From NCBI RefSeq assembly GCF_041080655.1, contig NZ_CP163525.1, positions 6,138,001 to 6,202,000 on the forward strand: a stretch of DNA of 64,000 nucleotides, given 5' to 3'. Positions 8,651 through 15,774 of this stretch are shown here, piece after piece. Origin of the DNA: Streptomyces sp. CG4 (lineage in GTDB: Bacteria; Actinomycetota; Actinomycetes; Streptomycetales; Streptomycetaceae). Each line of letters starts with the position of its first letter. Positions within the stretch are counted from its first letter, which is position 1. A model generated the notes under the pieces. That model was given only the letters and a program-made list of their open reading frames with translations, was not told the DNA's origin and did no database searches. The translations under genes and the position numbers were made by a program.

Positions 8651-8696
8651 ATCGGCTTGTCCGAATTCCCGTGACAGATAAGCCGATCGGGAATTC
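8651..8696. promoter_or_regulatory. Interleaved inverted repeats (candidate LysR operator)
   Basis: Repeat A: ATCGGCTT (8651-8658) with AAGCCGAT (8680-8687). Repeat B: GAATTCCCG (8663-8671) with CGGGAATTC (8688-8696). Both are perfect, 8 and 9 bp, and cross in the order A-B-A'-B'. The last base of B' is one base before the -35 of the promoter that follows. The position, from about -80 to -37 relative to the predicted start point, is where LysR regulators bind to activate. Confidence 0.65.
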
Positions 8697-8697
8697 A

Positions 8698-8726
8698 TTG
8701 ACCGTGTCGACTGGGCCTGATGAAAT
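8698..8726 (+). promoter_or_regulatory. Promoter of the 112-residue protein gene
   Basis: TTGACC (8698-8703), 17 bases, TGAAAT (8721-8726): five of six and four of six matches to the housekeeping consensus at ideal spacing, in an AT-rich pocket. Start of transcription would be near 8733, giving a leader of about 60 nt with AAAGGAG at 8781-8787. Confidence 0.6.
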
Positions 8727-8793
8727 CAAATCACCAACAGAGAAGCCCCCGGAAAAGCGAGACAAGGGGGCGGACAATCAAAAGGAGCTGGAT

Positions 8794-9132
8794 ATGAGCA
8801 ACGTCTCCGTCACCCCGGCCCAGCAGATGATGAACAGCCTGTACGCCGACGGCGCCCAGTTCGACGCCGACTGGAGCAAGGTCGACGACGCCACCCTCAC
8901 CCAGCTGCGCGAGGCCGCCGCCTCCGGTGACGAGGCGCTGCAGTCGCTCCTCACCAGCCTGGCGTTCACCAAGTTCGAGGGCGCCGAGCAGGCCGCGCGT
9001 CTCTCCGCCTCGCTGGCCGGCATCAAGCAGGCGGCCGTCGCGGAGATCTTCGAGGAGCTGCCCACCACCTCGATCGACGACCTGCGCGCCGCCGCCGAGG
9101 CCGCCGGCTACGAGGTCGAGATCCTCGCCTGA
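8794..9132 (+). CDS. Small acidic helical protein of unknown family
   Basis: 112 residues, ATG 8794 with AAAGGAG six bases upstream. No signal peptide, no membrane helix and no cysteine. The sequence is alanine/glutamate/aspartate-rich and looks fully helical (for example TPAQQMMNSLYADG near the start, DEALQSLLTSLAFTKFEGAE in the middle), ending in SIDDLRAAAEAAGYEVEILA. The acidic helix-turn-helix tail is vaguely reminiscent of Nif11-type leader peptides but there is no Gly-Gly site and no obvious core peptide. It has its own promoter, possible LysR control, and a strong hairpin behind it, so it is probably made in excess over the downstream cupin. Could be a carrier, scaffold or peptide substrate. 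Confidence 0.85.
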   Translation: MSNVSVTPAQQMMNSLYADGAQFDADWSKVDDATLTQLREAAASGDEALQSLLTSLAFTKFEGAEQAARLSASLAGIKQAAVAEIFEELPTTSIDDLRAAAEAAGYEVEILA

Positions 9133-9150
9133 CCTTCGACGCGGGGCGAT

Positions 9151-9191
9151 GCGGTCCGGTCCCCGGAACTCGTCTCCGGGGACCGGACCGC
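9151..9191 (+). terminator. Perfect 17-bp hairpin between small-protein and cupin genes
   Basis: Stem arms at 9151-9167 and 9175-9191 are exact reverse complements (17 bp, GC-rich) with a 7-base loop. No T-run follows. It begins 18 bases after the small-protein stop and ends 57 bases before the cupin start. Likely an intrinsic terminator or partial attenuator that also protects the upstream message, lowering cupin expression relative to the small protein. Confidence 0.75.
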
Positions 9192-9248
9192 CCCGTGGAA
9201 AAACCCCGCCCCGCTCCCACCGTCACGCAGAAAAGGAAAGGGAAAGTC

Positions 9249-10538
9249 GTGAGTGAGTCGTTTTCCATCGAGGGGCTCGGCTGGCGTGAGAACTGGCGGA
9301 TCGAGAACGGGAACGATTCCTACGTCGTCCCCTTCCCGACACTGCGGCCGGCCACCCTGGTTTTCCATGGAGAAACCGAATTCAGCTACGGTCACTACGG
9401 AATCCACCTGGGCCAGGCGGACGTCCTGACCTTCCTGGGCCCGAGCAACGGCACGATCACCGGCTGGTTCATCGACTGCCGCGAGGGCTCGCCCACCGCC
9501 GGGGTGCGTGAGAAGCACACCTGGTCGCCGACCTCGGCCCGCGCCCTGTACGTCCCGCCGGGCGTGGCCCACACCTTCGACGGCCTGGAGTTCGTCAACA
9601 CCATCAACTCCTACGAACTGTTCCTGCCCGACCCCACCGAATGGGTCCACGGCAGCCTCGACTGGCAGCCCGATGCGGACATCATCAACATCCCCCTCGA
9701 CATCACCGACGAGGACGTCCCCCGCTACCGGCCCAACTCCCACCCCGCCAGCGAACTCTGGTACGACATGGTCGCCGCCCAGCAGCGCGCCATGATCCCG
9801 AAGGTTGCCTACGAATACCCCGTCACCCGGGACGTGAAGCTCGCCGACGGCACCGTGCGCCGAGTCGAACTGCGCCGCCCGCTGCCCAAGGAGGACCGGA
9901 GGAACTGGGAGCCGCTGGCAGACGTCTTCGGTATGGGCTGGGTGCGTCACCCGGTGATCCGCAGCGGCGCCGAGTCCGGCTTCTCCGCGCTCCTGGACCG
10001 CCACCCGCTCTACTTCATCGACCACGGCGAGACCGGCTACACGCACGACGCCTACGGCATCCACCTCGGCCAGGAGGACCGGCTCACCTTCGTGGGACCG
10101 CGCGACCAGGACGTCACCCTCCACCTCATCGACACCCGGGTGGACTCGCCGACCTACGGCGCGGACGTCACGTACACCTTCCGCCCCGACCCCGAGCGGT
10201 ATCTGCTCATCCCGCCGGGCGTGGGCCACGCCTTCGAGCACCTGGAGAACGTGTACACCGTCAACCGGCCGCGCACCCTGCTGCCCGAGGACGGCAGCGA
10301 GTACCAGCCGGGCAACGACGTCATCGACTGGCCGGTCGCCAAGCGGCCGATCCCGTCGCTGCGGGCCAACACCGTTCCAGCGAGCCGGGAGTACTACGAG
10401 GCCCGGGTCTCGGACCAGAAGGCCCTGCGGGCGTTGCCCGTCACCCACTCCACCCCCTCGGTGATGATGATCAAGGGCAAGGACGGCAAGGAGATCAGGG
10501 TCGCGCTGCGGAAGAAGGTGGCGATGACCGGCTCCTGA
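9249..10538 (+). CDS. Tandem RmlC-like double cupin protein
   Basis: 429 residues made of two similar halves. Half 1 (about 15-145) and half 2 (about 225-355) each run HYGIHLGQADxLTFLGP-like (half 2: YGIHLGQEDRLTFVGP), a D-[CT]-R-x-x-SPT segment, then YVPPGVAHTF / LIPPGVGHAF. The pattern SPT...PPG-x-[AG]-HxF is that of dTDP-4-dehydrorhamnose 3,5-epimerase-type cupins, but no sugar-nucleotide genes are near. Probable role: epimerase, isomerase or lyase on an unknown small molecule. GTG 9249 follows AAAGGAAAGGG; an in-frame GTG at 9195 would add 18 residues. Flanked by strong hairpins on both sides. Confidence 0.8.
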   Translation: MSESFSIEGLGWRENWRIENGNDSYVVPFPTLRPATLVFHGETEFSYGHYGIHLGQADVLTFLGPSNGTITGWFIDCREGSPTAGVREKHTWSPTSARALYVPPGVAHTFDGLEFVNTINSYELFLPDPTEWVHGSLDWQPDADIINIPLDITDEDVPRYRPNSHPASELWYDMVAAQQRAMIPKVAYEYPVTRDVKLADGTVRRVELRRPLPKEDRRNWEPLADVFGMGWVRHPVIRSGAESGFSALLDRHPLYFIDHGETGYTHDAYGIHLGQEDRLTFVGPRDQDVTLHLIDTRVDSPTYGADVTYTFRPDPERYLLIPPGVGHAFEHLENVYTVNRPRTLLPEDGSEYQPGNDVIDWPVAKRPIPSLRANTVPASREYYEARVSDQKALRALPVTHSTPSVMMIKGKDGKEIRVALRKKVAMTGS

Positions 10539-10547
10539 GCGAGCTCC

Positions 10548-10582
10548 ACCGGTGCGGCGGCCACCCCGGCCGCCGCACCGGT
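10548..10582 (+). terminator. Hairpin between cupin and MFS genes
   Basis: Perfect 15-bp stem (10548-10562 with 10568-10582) and 5-base loop, 9 bases after the cupin stop. No T-run. Probably ends or attenuates the cupin transcript. Confidence 0.7.
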
Positions 10583-10648
10583 GTCGTATCCGCACGTCCT
10601 CCGTTCCTCTCACTTCCTTCCCCTGCCGTATCCGGAGTTGGGAATCCG

Positions 10649-12007
10649 ATGTCGTCCCTGTCCCGTTCCCTGTCCCGCTCGCTGGCGCCCCTGCGGCACC
10701 GCGACTACCGGCTGCTCTTCGTCTCGTACCTCATCAGCATGCTCGGCGACGGTGTCTGGCTGGTCGCCCTGCCCTGGGTGGCCATGGAGCTGGGGGGTGA
10801 CAGCTCCGGACTCGCCCTGGTGGTGGGCGCCGAGTCGGTCGGCCTGATCTCCTGCGTCCTGGTGGGCGGTGTGCTCGCGGACCGCTTCCCGCGCAAGCGG
10901 GTCATCGGCTGGTCGTTCGCGGCGAGCTTCGCCGCCCTGGGTGTGCTCGTCGTCGTCCATGCCGTCGGTCGTCTGACGGTGTGGCACCTGGTCGGCGCCG
11001 CCCTGGTGCTCGGCGCGTCCGCCGCCATCAGCGGTCCCGCCGCGGACGCCTTCACACCCGACCTCGTACCCGAGGAAGAGCTGCACTCCGCCAACGCCCT
11101 TGAATCCACGGTGCGTTCGCTCACCATGAGGATGATCGGCCCCGCGCTCGGCGGCATGCTGATCTCGCTGCTCGACTCCCTCAGCGTCATCGTGCTCAAC
11201 GCGGTCAGCTTCGGGGTGGCGGCGATGTGCGTGGCCCTCATCCGGCCGGGCGCGTCCGCCGGTGCCGTACCCGAGAAGGCGCAGGAGGCCGAGCCGGCCG
11301 AACCCGTCCCGTACCGTCAGGCGCTGCGCTATCTGTTCGGGGAGCGGTGGCTGTGGGTGCTGATCGTGTGGTCCGGCGTGGTGCTGCTGCTCCAGTCCGG
11401 CCCCCGGCAGGTGCTCCTGCCCTTCCTCATCAGCGACCGGCTCCACGGCGACGCCCGCGACTACGGCCTGCTCATCGCGGTGACCGGGGTCGCGGCCGTA
11501 GTGGCGTCCCTCGTGCTGGGCGCGCGCCAGGCCCCCCGGGACTACGCCCGCAAGATGCTGCTCGCCTGGACGGTGGGCGCCGCGCCGCTCGCGCTGATGG
11601 TCTTCGTGCCGGCGTTCTGGATGCTGCTCCCGATGGCGGCGGTGTACGGCTACTTCTCGACCGTCGGCAACGTGTACTGGTCGACGCTCATCCAGACCTC
11701 CGTGCCGAGCGCGGTGCGCGGCCGCGTCATCAGCATCGACTGGCTGGGCTCGCTGGCGCTCGTCCCGCTGTCGGCGGTGCTCGCGGGTGTGGGCTCGGGC
11801 CGGGCGTTCGTGGCGGCCCTCTTCGTGCTCGGCGGGACGCTGCCGGTGCTGCTGACACTGGCGACGCTGCGGTGGGTGGACCTGACCGCGCTGAAGCCGC
11901 CGGGGGAGGCCGGGGAGCAGGCAGCGCCGGGGCAGACCGTGGAAACGGCCGGGGCGCCGGCGCCCGAACGGAGGGAGTCCCAGGTGGCGGCGCCCCCGGT
12001 GGCCTGA
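10649..12007 (+). CDS. MFS efflux transporter
   Basis: 452 residues with about 12 membrane helices. The start matches the drug:proton antiporter type: LRHRDYRLLFVSYLISMLGD before helix 1, and the loop 2-3 motif GGVLADRFPRKRV (about residue 75). The C-terminal tail (from about 415) is charged and proline-rich. ATG 10649 has GGAGTTGGGA upstream. It is the last gene of the block that starts with the AfsR-type regulator, and most plausibly exports the product or gives self-resistance. BacE of the bacilysin operon is a family analogue in a comparable gene set. Confidence 0.88.
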   Translation: MSSLSRSLSRSLAPLRHRDYRLLFVSYLISMLGDGVWLVALPWVAMELGGDSSGLALVVGAESVGLISCVLVGGVLADRFPRKRVIGWSFAASFAALGVLVVVHAVGRLTVWHLVGAALVLGASAAISGPAADAFTPDLVPEEELHSANALESTVRSLTMRMIGPALGGMLISLLDSLSVIVLNAVSFGVAAMCVALIRPGASAGAVPEKAQEAEPAEPVPYRQALRYLFGERWLWVLIVWSGVVLLLQSGPRQVLLPFLISDRLHGDARDYGLLIAVTGVAAVVASLVLGARQAPRDYARKMLLAWTVGAAPLALMVFVPAFWMLLPMAAVYGYFSTVGNVYWSTLIQTSVPSAVRGRVISIDWLGSLALVPLSAVLAGVGSGRAFVAALFVLGGTLPVLLTLATLRWVDLTALKPPGEAGEQAAPGQTVETAGAPAPERRESQVAAPPVA

Positions 12008-12154
12008 CACTCATGGCGCCCGTTCTCTCCTGAGATGCGGTTCCTGCGCCGTTCCCGTCGCACGGGAGGGCCGGAGGAGGGCCGCGGGAACCGGGGCGGG
12101 CAGCATCGGAGATGTCGAAAGCGACCCGAGTAGACCGTGACAAAGGGGTGGGGC

Positions 12155-12298
12155 ATGCTCAGCAAAGTGATCAAGCTGGCCGGGGCTCTCGCGATGACAC
12201 TGGCGCTGGCGCTCGGGGCAGGCGCCCTGGCCGGACCCGAGGGCGCGACGCACACCGTGGCCCAGGGGGAGGGCCCGGGACACCCTGCGCAGCATTGA
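12155..12298 (+). CDS. Small secreted peptide, unknown function
   Basis: 47 residues: MLSKVIKLAGALAMTLALAL starts a typical signal peptide with two lysines and a long hydrophobic core, a likely cleavage after GAGALA, and a short mature tail rich in Gly, His and Pro (ends GHPAQH). ATG 12155 lies six bases after an AAAGGGG site. Followed by a hairpin shared with the convergent TPR gene. No family recognised. Codon use and signal peptide support it, but the size leaves doubt. Confidence 0.5.
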   Translation: MLSKVIKLAGALAMTLALALGAGALAGPEGATHTVAQGEGPGHPAQH

Positions 12299-12340
12299 CC
12301 GCGCGCGAGCCCGGGCCGGCCGGTATGCCGCATCGGTGGA

Positions 12341-12382
12341 GGGACCGGCCCCTGTCGCCGGAGGGCGAACCGGGCCGGTCCC
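12341..12382. terminator. Shared hairpin between convergent genes
   Basis: GGGACCGGCCC (12341-12351) and GGGCCGGTCCC (12372-12382) form a perfect 11-bp stem between the + strand peptide gene and the minus-strand TPR gene, so it can serve both. Confidence 0.55.
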
Positions 12383-12389
12383 GCCCGGC

Positions 12390-12899
12390 TCAGCCGTTCG
12401 GGGCCGGGTCGGCCACGGCCGCGGCGTAACGGGCGAGCGAGACGTTGTAGCACGGCAGGTGCCGGGCGAGTGCGCCCAGCGCGAGCGCCGCGGCCTCCCG
12501 CTCCCGGCCGAGGTCGACGAGCGCCAGGGCGAGGAACGCGGTGACCGCGTCGTCGAGGTGGTCCGAGGTCTGCTCGCGCTCCGCGAGCAGTAGGTCGGCG
12601 CCGGCCTGCGGGTCGCCGAGCGCGCGCAGCGTACTCGCCAGCTGGATGACGGCCTGTCGCCGGCGATCGCCGTCCAGTCCGCCGTCCAGCGCCTTCCGGT
12701 AGTGCGCGACGGCGCGTTCGCCGAGGTCGGTGGCGTCGTAGGCGGAGGCCAGCTCGAAGGCGGCGACGGCGTGCCCCGCCGGCAGCTCGGCGGCCAACGC
12801 CTCGATCCTCGAGCGGAATTCCGCCGGGTCGCAGTCCTCGAAGGCGTCCCACAGGGCTGCGCACCGCTGTTCCCACTCCGGCGTGGTCGTCATGGTCAT
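12390..12899 (-). CDS. Tetratricopeptide-repeat protein
   Basis: 169 residues, all helical, with TPR-like units: AVAAFELASAYDATDLGERA then VAHYRKALDGGL, AVIQLASTLRALGDPQAGAD, and DAVTAFLALALVDLGREREA. Related to short TPR_5 proteins of actinomycetes. Cytoplasmic, probably a protein-interaction module; partner unknown. Start at the first of two close ATG codons (12897-12899; the second at 12891-12893); ribosome site weak. Single gene, separated from the tRNA by about 350 bp. Confidence 0.8.
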   Translation of the reverse strand: MTMTTTPEWEQRCAALWDAFEDCDPAEFRSRIEALAAELPAGHAVAAFELASAYDATDLGERAVAHYRKALDGGLDGDRRRQAVIQLASTLRALGDPQAGADLLLAEREQTSDHLDDAVTAFLALALVDLGREREAAALALGALARHLPCYNVSLARYAAAVADPAPNG

Positions 12900-13250
12900 C
12901 GCCCCAGCCTGGCAGACGGAAACCGCCGTCGCGCGACACGCGGCGGTTCTCTTGTGGGCATGCACCGCGCTGACGTCCGTCAGGGGGGTGCCGGAAGCGG
13001 GCAGGCCGACGGCCATACTCTGCCCGGCCCAGCCGTGAACAGCATCCGGACGTCTGACACCCCTGCGGCGACGTCGAGTTACCGATTGGTCCCGTCGGCC
13101 GTGTGCCGAACCACACCATGCCGCATCCTGGACGACGTGGTCCTCCGCCCTCGGCAGCTTCGTGCCCCGGCGGCAGTTCTTCGCCCTCAGCCGAGGCGGC
13201 AAACGACAAGGCCCCTGACCTTTTCCCAGGTCAGGGGCCTTGATCATCAG
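12900..13250. other. Intergenic stretch between TPR gene and tRNA-His
   Basis: About 350 bp. Apart from the hairpin at 13208-13241 and the presumed promoter of the minus-strand TPR gene, I see no gene, repeat or recognisable binding site. Confidence 0.6.
13208..13241 (-). terminator. Terminator of tRNA-His
   Basis: AAGGCCCCTGACC (13208-13220) and GGTCAGGGGCCTT (13229-13241) form a perfect 13-bp stem with an 8-base loop, starting 9 bases beyond the 3' end of the tRNA on its strand. Confidence 0.85.
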
Positions 13251-13324
13251 GGTGAGTGACGGGACTCGAACCCGCGACATCCTGGACCACAACCAGGTGC
13301 TCTACCAGCTGAGCTACACCCACC
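13251..13324 (-). tRNA. tRNA-His (GTG anticodon)
   Basis: Full cloverleaf on the minus strand: acceptor GTGGGTG pairs with CACTCAC (one G-U), D arm TAGCTCAGCTGGTAGAGC, anticodon stem-loop CTGGTTGTGGTCCAG with anticodon GTG, and T arm GCGGGTTCGAGTCCCGT. The base before position 1 (13324) is G on the tRNA strand and faces discriminator C73, the G-1:C73 identity pair of tRNA-His. CCA is not encoded. It lies just downstream of orn. Confidence 0.97.
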
Positions 13325-13435
13325 ATGACCGGCGGTGGAAGTCGTTTCCCCGACCGGCCGAGAAGAAGTCTACAGGGTCCGCAGGGGTGCTCGCGCACAC
13401 GTTTTACGGCACCCTTGCGCGGGACCTCCGAAGAC

Positions 13436-14038
13436 TTACTGAGCAGGCAGGACGTGCTTGGCGGCGATGGCCTTCGCCGTGTCGGAGTCGGGGCCGGGCT
13501 GCGGGACGAAGATGGCCTCGCGGTAGTAGCGCAGTTCGGCGATCGACTCGCGGATGTCGGCGAGGGCCCGGTGGTTGCCGTTCTTCTCCGGGCTGTTGAA
13601 GTACGCCCGCGGGTACCAGCGGCGCGCCAGCTCCTTGATGCTGGAGACGTCCACGATCCGGTAGTGGAGGAAGCTCTCCAGGGCCGACATGTCCCGCTCC
13701 AGGAAGCCGCGGTCGGTGCCGACGGAGTTGCCGCACAGCGGGGCCTTGCCGGGCTCCTTCACGTGCTCCTTCACATACGCGAGGACCTGGTCCTCGGCGT
13801 CCTTCAGCGTCGTGCCGTTCGGGAGCTCGGCGAGCAGCCCGGAAGCGGTGTGCATCTGACGCACCACGTCCGGCATCGTCTCCAGGGCCTGGTCCGGCGG
13901 GCGGATGACGATGTCCACCCCCTCGCCGAGTACGTTCAGCTCGGAGTCGGTGACGAGGGCGGCCACCTCGATGAGAGCGTCGTCGGACAGCGAGAGGCCG
14001 GTCATCTCGCAGTCGATCCACACCATGCGATCGTTCAT
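13436..14038 (-). CDS. orn: Oligoribonuclease
   Basis: 200 residues, a DEDDh 3'-5' exoribonuclease that degrades 2-5 nt RNAs and linear pGpG from c-di-GMP. Visible: WIDCEMTGL (first D-x-E, residues 7-15), GNSVGTDRGFLERDM (third exo motif region), and HRALADIRESIAELRYYRE with the catalytic His and last Asp near 160. It is directly downstream of adpA, as in the well-known adpA-ornA pair, but a terminator lies between them so it probably has its own promoter in 14039-14140. ATG at 14036-14038. Confidence 0.97.
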   Translation of the reverse strand: MNDRMVWIDCEMTGLSLSDDALIEVAALVTDSELNVLGEGVDIVIRPPDQALETMPDVVRQMHTASGLLAELPNGTTLKDAEDQVLAYVKEHVKEPGKAPLCGNSVGTDRGFLERDMSALESFLHYRIVDVSSIKELARRWYPRAYFNSPEKNGNHRALADIRESIAELRYYREAIFVPQPGPDSDTAKAIAAKHVLPAQ

Positions 14039-14087
14039 GCGACCACCCTAAAGCGGGCCTGCGCTTTTGGATGCCCCTGTACTGGTT

Positions 14088-14122
14088 CCGGCCTGTGCTG
14101 AAAGGGCCGGCCTGTGCTGAAA
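14088..14122. repeat. Two 16-bp direct repeats upstream of orn
   Basis: CCGGCCTGTGCTGAAA occurs at 14088-14103 and again at 14107-14122, 19 bp apart, in the orn promoter region. Tandem spacing of about two helical turns would allow one dimeric factor to bind both. No match to a binding motif I know. Confidence 0.7.
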
Positions 14123-14140
14123 AGACAGACTGAAAGGACA

Positions 14141-14166
14141 GAGGGGGCGAGTGTGCTCGCCCCCTC
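14141..14166 (-). terminator. adpA terminator
   Basis: GAGGGGGCGAG (14141-14151) and CTCGCCCCCTC (14156-14166): perfect 11-bp stem with tetraloop, 10 bases past the adpA stop on its strand. Confidence 0.85.
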
Positions 14167-14175
14167 CCATCTCTC

Positions 14176-15396
14176 TCAGCTACCGCTCCGCGGCCCCGGC
14201 AGCAGTCCCACCGCGCCCGCCGCCTGGCGGCGGGTCTGCATCGGGACACCGTTGTCGCGGTCCGGGTGCAGCATCGTGGGTGGGTGACCTATCGAGCCGA
14301 CGCCCGGCAGGCCCGGTGGCGGGCCCGGCTGGCCGGGCGCGGGCAGCGCCGGCTCCGCGTCGGCCGGCTTGTCGCCCTGCGGCCGACGGGCCCGGTAGGC
14401 GGCCCGGTAGGCGGCCGGGGACGAGCCGAGCTGGCGGCGGAAGTGGCCGCGCAGCGCGACGGGGGAGCGGAAGCCGCACCGGCCCGCCACCTCGTCCACG
14501 GAGTAGTCCGACGTCTCCAGCAGCCGCTGTGCCTGCAGCACCCGCTGCGTGATCAGCCACTGCAGCGGCGCACTGCCGGTCAGCGAGCGGAACCGGCGGT
14601 CGAACGTACGGCGGCTCATATAGGCGCGTGCCGCCAGGGTCTCCACGTCGAACTGCTCGTGGAGGTGTTCCAGCGCCCAGGCGACGACCTCGGCGAGCGG
14701 GTCGGCGCCGATCTCCTCTGGTAAAGACCTGTCGAGATAGCGCTCCTGACCGCCACTGCGGCGCGGTGGGACCACCAGGCGCCGGGCGAGCGCGCCGGCC
14801 GCCTCGTTGCCGTGGTCCGTCCGCACGATGTGGAGACAGAGATCGATTCCGGCCGCCGTGCCGGCTGACGTGAGCACGTCGCCGTCGTCCACGAACAGCT
14901 CACGCGGATCGACGTGCACCGACGGATAGCGCTTGGCCAGCGTCGGTGCGTACATCCAGTGGGTGGTCGCCGGGCGGCCGTCCAGCAGGCCCGCCGCCGC
15001 GAGGACGAAGGCCCCGGTGCACAGCCCGACTATGCGGGCCCCCTCCTCATGCGCCCGGCGCAGCGCGTCGAGCGCCTCTTCCGGTGGTGGCGCGGTGATC
15101 GAACGCCAGGCCGGTACGACGACCGTCCCGGCGCGCGAGATCGCCTCCAGTCCATGCGGCGCGGTGAGTTCCAGGCCCCCTGTGGTCCGCAGCGGGCCTT
15201 CCTCGCCGGCGCACACCAGCAGCCGGTAGCGCGGCACTCCGGCGTCCTGGCGGTCGATTCCGAACACCGACAGCGGAATGGAACTCTCGAATATGGGGCC
15301 GCCGCTGAACAGCAGCACCGCGACGATCTCCTTGCGGCGGCGTCCGGAAAGTTTCCGGACGGCGGCCTCCGGCGCGGCAGTGGAGTCGTGGCTCAT
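14176..15396 (-). CDS. adpA: AdpA, AraC/XylS-type developmental master regulator
   Basis: 406 residues, the usual length. A DJ-1/PfpI-like dimerisation domain (about 25-195, ending GICDLHIV-type helix) is followed by an AraC DNA-binding domain with two helix-turn-helix units (about 230-325: FDVETLAARAYMSRRTFDRR, then YSVDEVAGRCGFRSPVALRG), and a proline-rich tail. Leucine 225, in the interdomain linker, is encoded by TTA (14722-14724), the rare codon read by the bldA tRNA, as in other Streptomyces adpA genes. It controls aerial growth and secondary metabolism. ATG at 15394-15396; the 378-bp leader region contains at least one AdpA-like site. Confidence 0.96.
   Translation of the reverse strand: MSHDSTAAPEAAVRKLSGRRRKEIVAVLLFSGGPIFESSIPLSVFGIDRQDAGVPRYRLLVCAGEEGPLRTTGGLELTAPHGLEAISRAGTVVVPAWRSITAPPPEEALDALRRAHEEGARIVGLCTGAFVLAAAGLLDGRPATTHWMYAPTLAKRYPSVHVDPRELFVDDGDVLTSAGTAAGIDLCLHIVRTDHGNEAAGALARRLVVPPRRSGGQERYLDRSLPEEIGADPLAEVVAWALEHLHEQFDVETLAARAYMSRRTFDRRFRSLTGSAPLQWLITQRVLQAQRLLETSDYSVDEVAGRCGFRSPVALRGHFRRQLGSSPAAYRAAYRARRPQGDKPADAEPALPAPGQPGPPPGLPGVGSIGHPPTMLHPDRDNGVPMQTRRQAAGAVGLLPGPRSGS
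14722..14724 (-). promoter_or_regulatory. TTA codon in adpA (bldA control point)
   Basis: The only TTA in this gene, at Leu225 between the two domains. TTA codons are nearly absent from Streptomyces housekeeping genes and make translation depend on the late-expressed bldA tRNA-Leu(UAA). Confidence 0.93.
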
Positions 15397-15774
15397 ACTG
15401 CTAAGCCCCCCTCGGTGGTCGCGGCTCCTCGGTTGTGTCGCTCCTGCACGTTTCCCCTCGGTCCTGCACGAGTCCCCCGCCGTAAGACAGTCAAGATCGA
15501 ATCTACTGGCTCCCGCGGTCTCACGGTGACCAGTTCCACACGCCCCTGATTGTCGACATGACAACTTGGCGTGAAGCATTCGATCACGAAGCGTTGCACT
15601 CGTGGGGGGTGTAGGGAAGTGCGCCTTGTGGCGGTGGCCGAACCGCGTAGGGTGCGCAGCCGCCCCTGGACCCTTTCCGTGCAGGTCAAACGGGGGTTGA
15701 GGGGTGGTCGGGGGCCTCCTGGGGCGGCATTGAGAAGTTGGCTGAAAACAAGCGGTGTGGGGTATGGAAACAGG
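15397..15774 (-). other. adpA upstream region
   Basis: 378 bp without a gene. TGGCGTGAAG at 15567-15576 matches the AdpA consensus TGGCSNGWWY in nine of ten positions, consistent with the known self-regulation of adpA. Several other TGGC words (around 15632 and 15739) match less well. No terminator seen for the small upstream membrane-protein gene. Confidence 0.5.

Noticed and set aside
8651..8696. Classical H-type RNA pseudoknot
   Set aside because: The crossing order fits, but the linker between A' and B' is zero bases and cannot span an 8-bp stem, and the predicted promoter lies downstream. Kept as operator or alternative hairpins instead.
8794..9132. Calling the 112-residue protein a RiPP precursor outright
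   Set aside because: No leader cleavage motif, no Cys/Ser/Thr-rich core and no known modifying enzyme beside it.
13251..13324. tRNA-His as attachment site of an integrated element
   Set aside because: No integrase gene and no second copy of the tRNA 3' end seen in the window; the accessory block ends about 1 kb away without a repeat.
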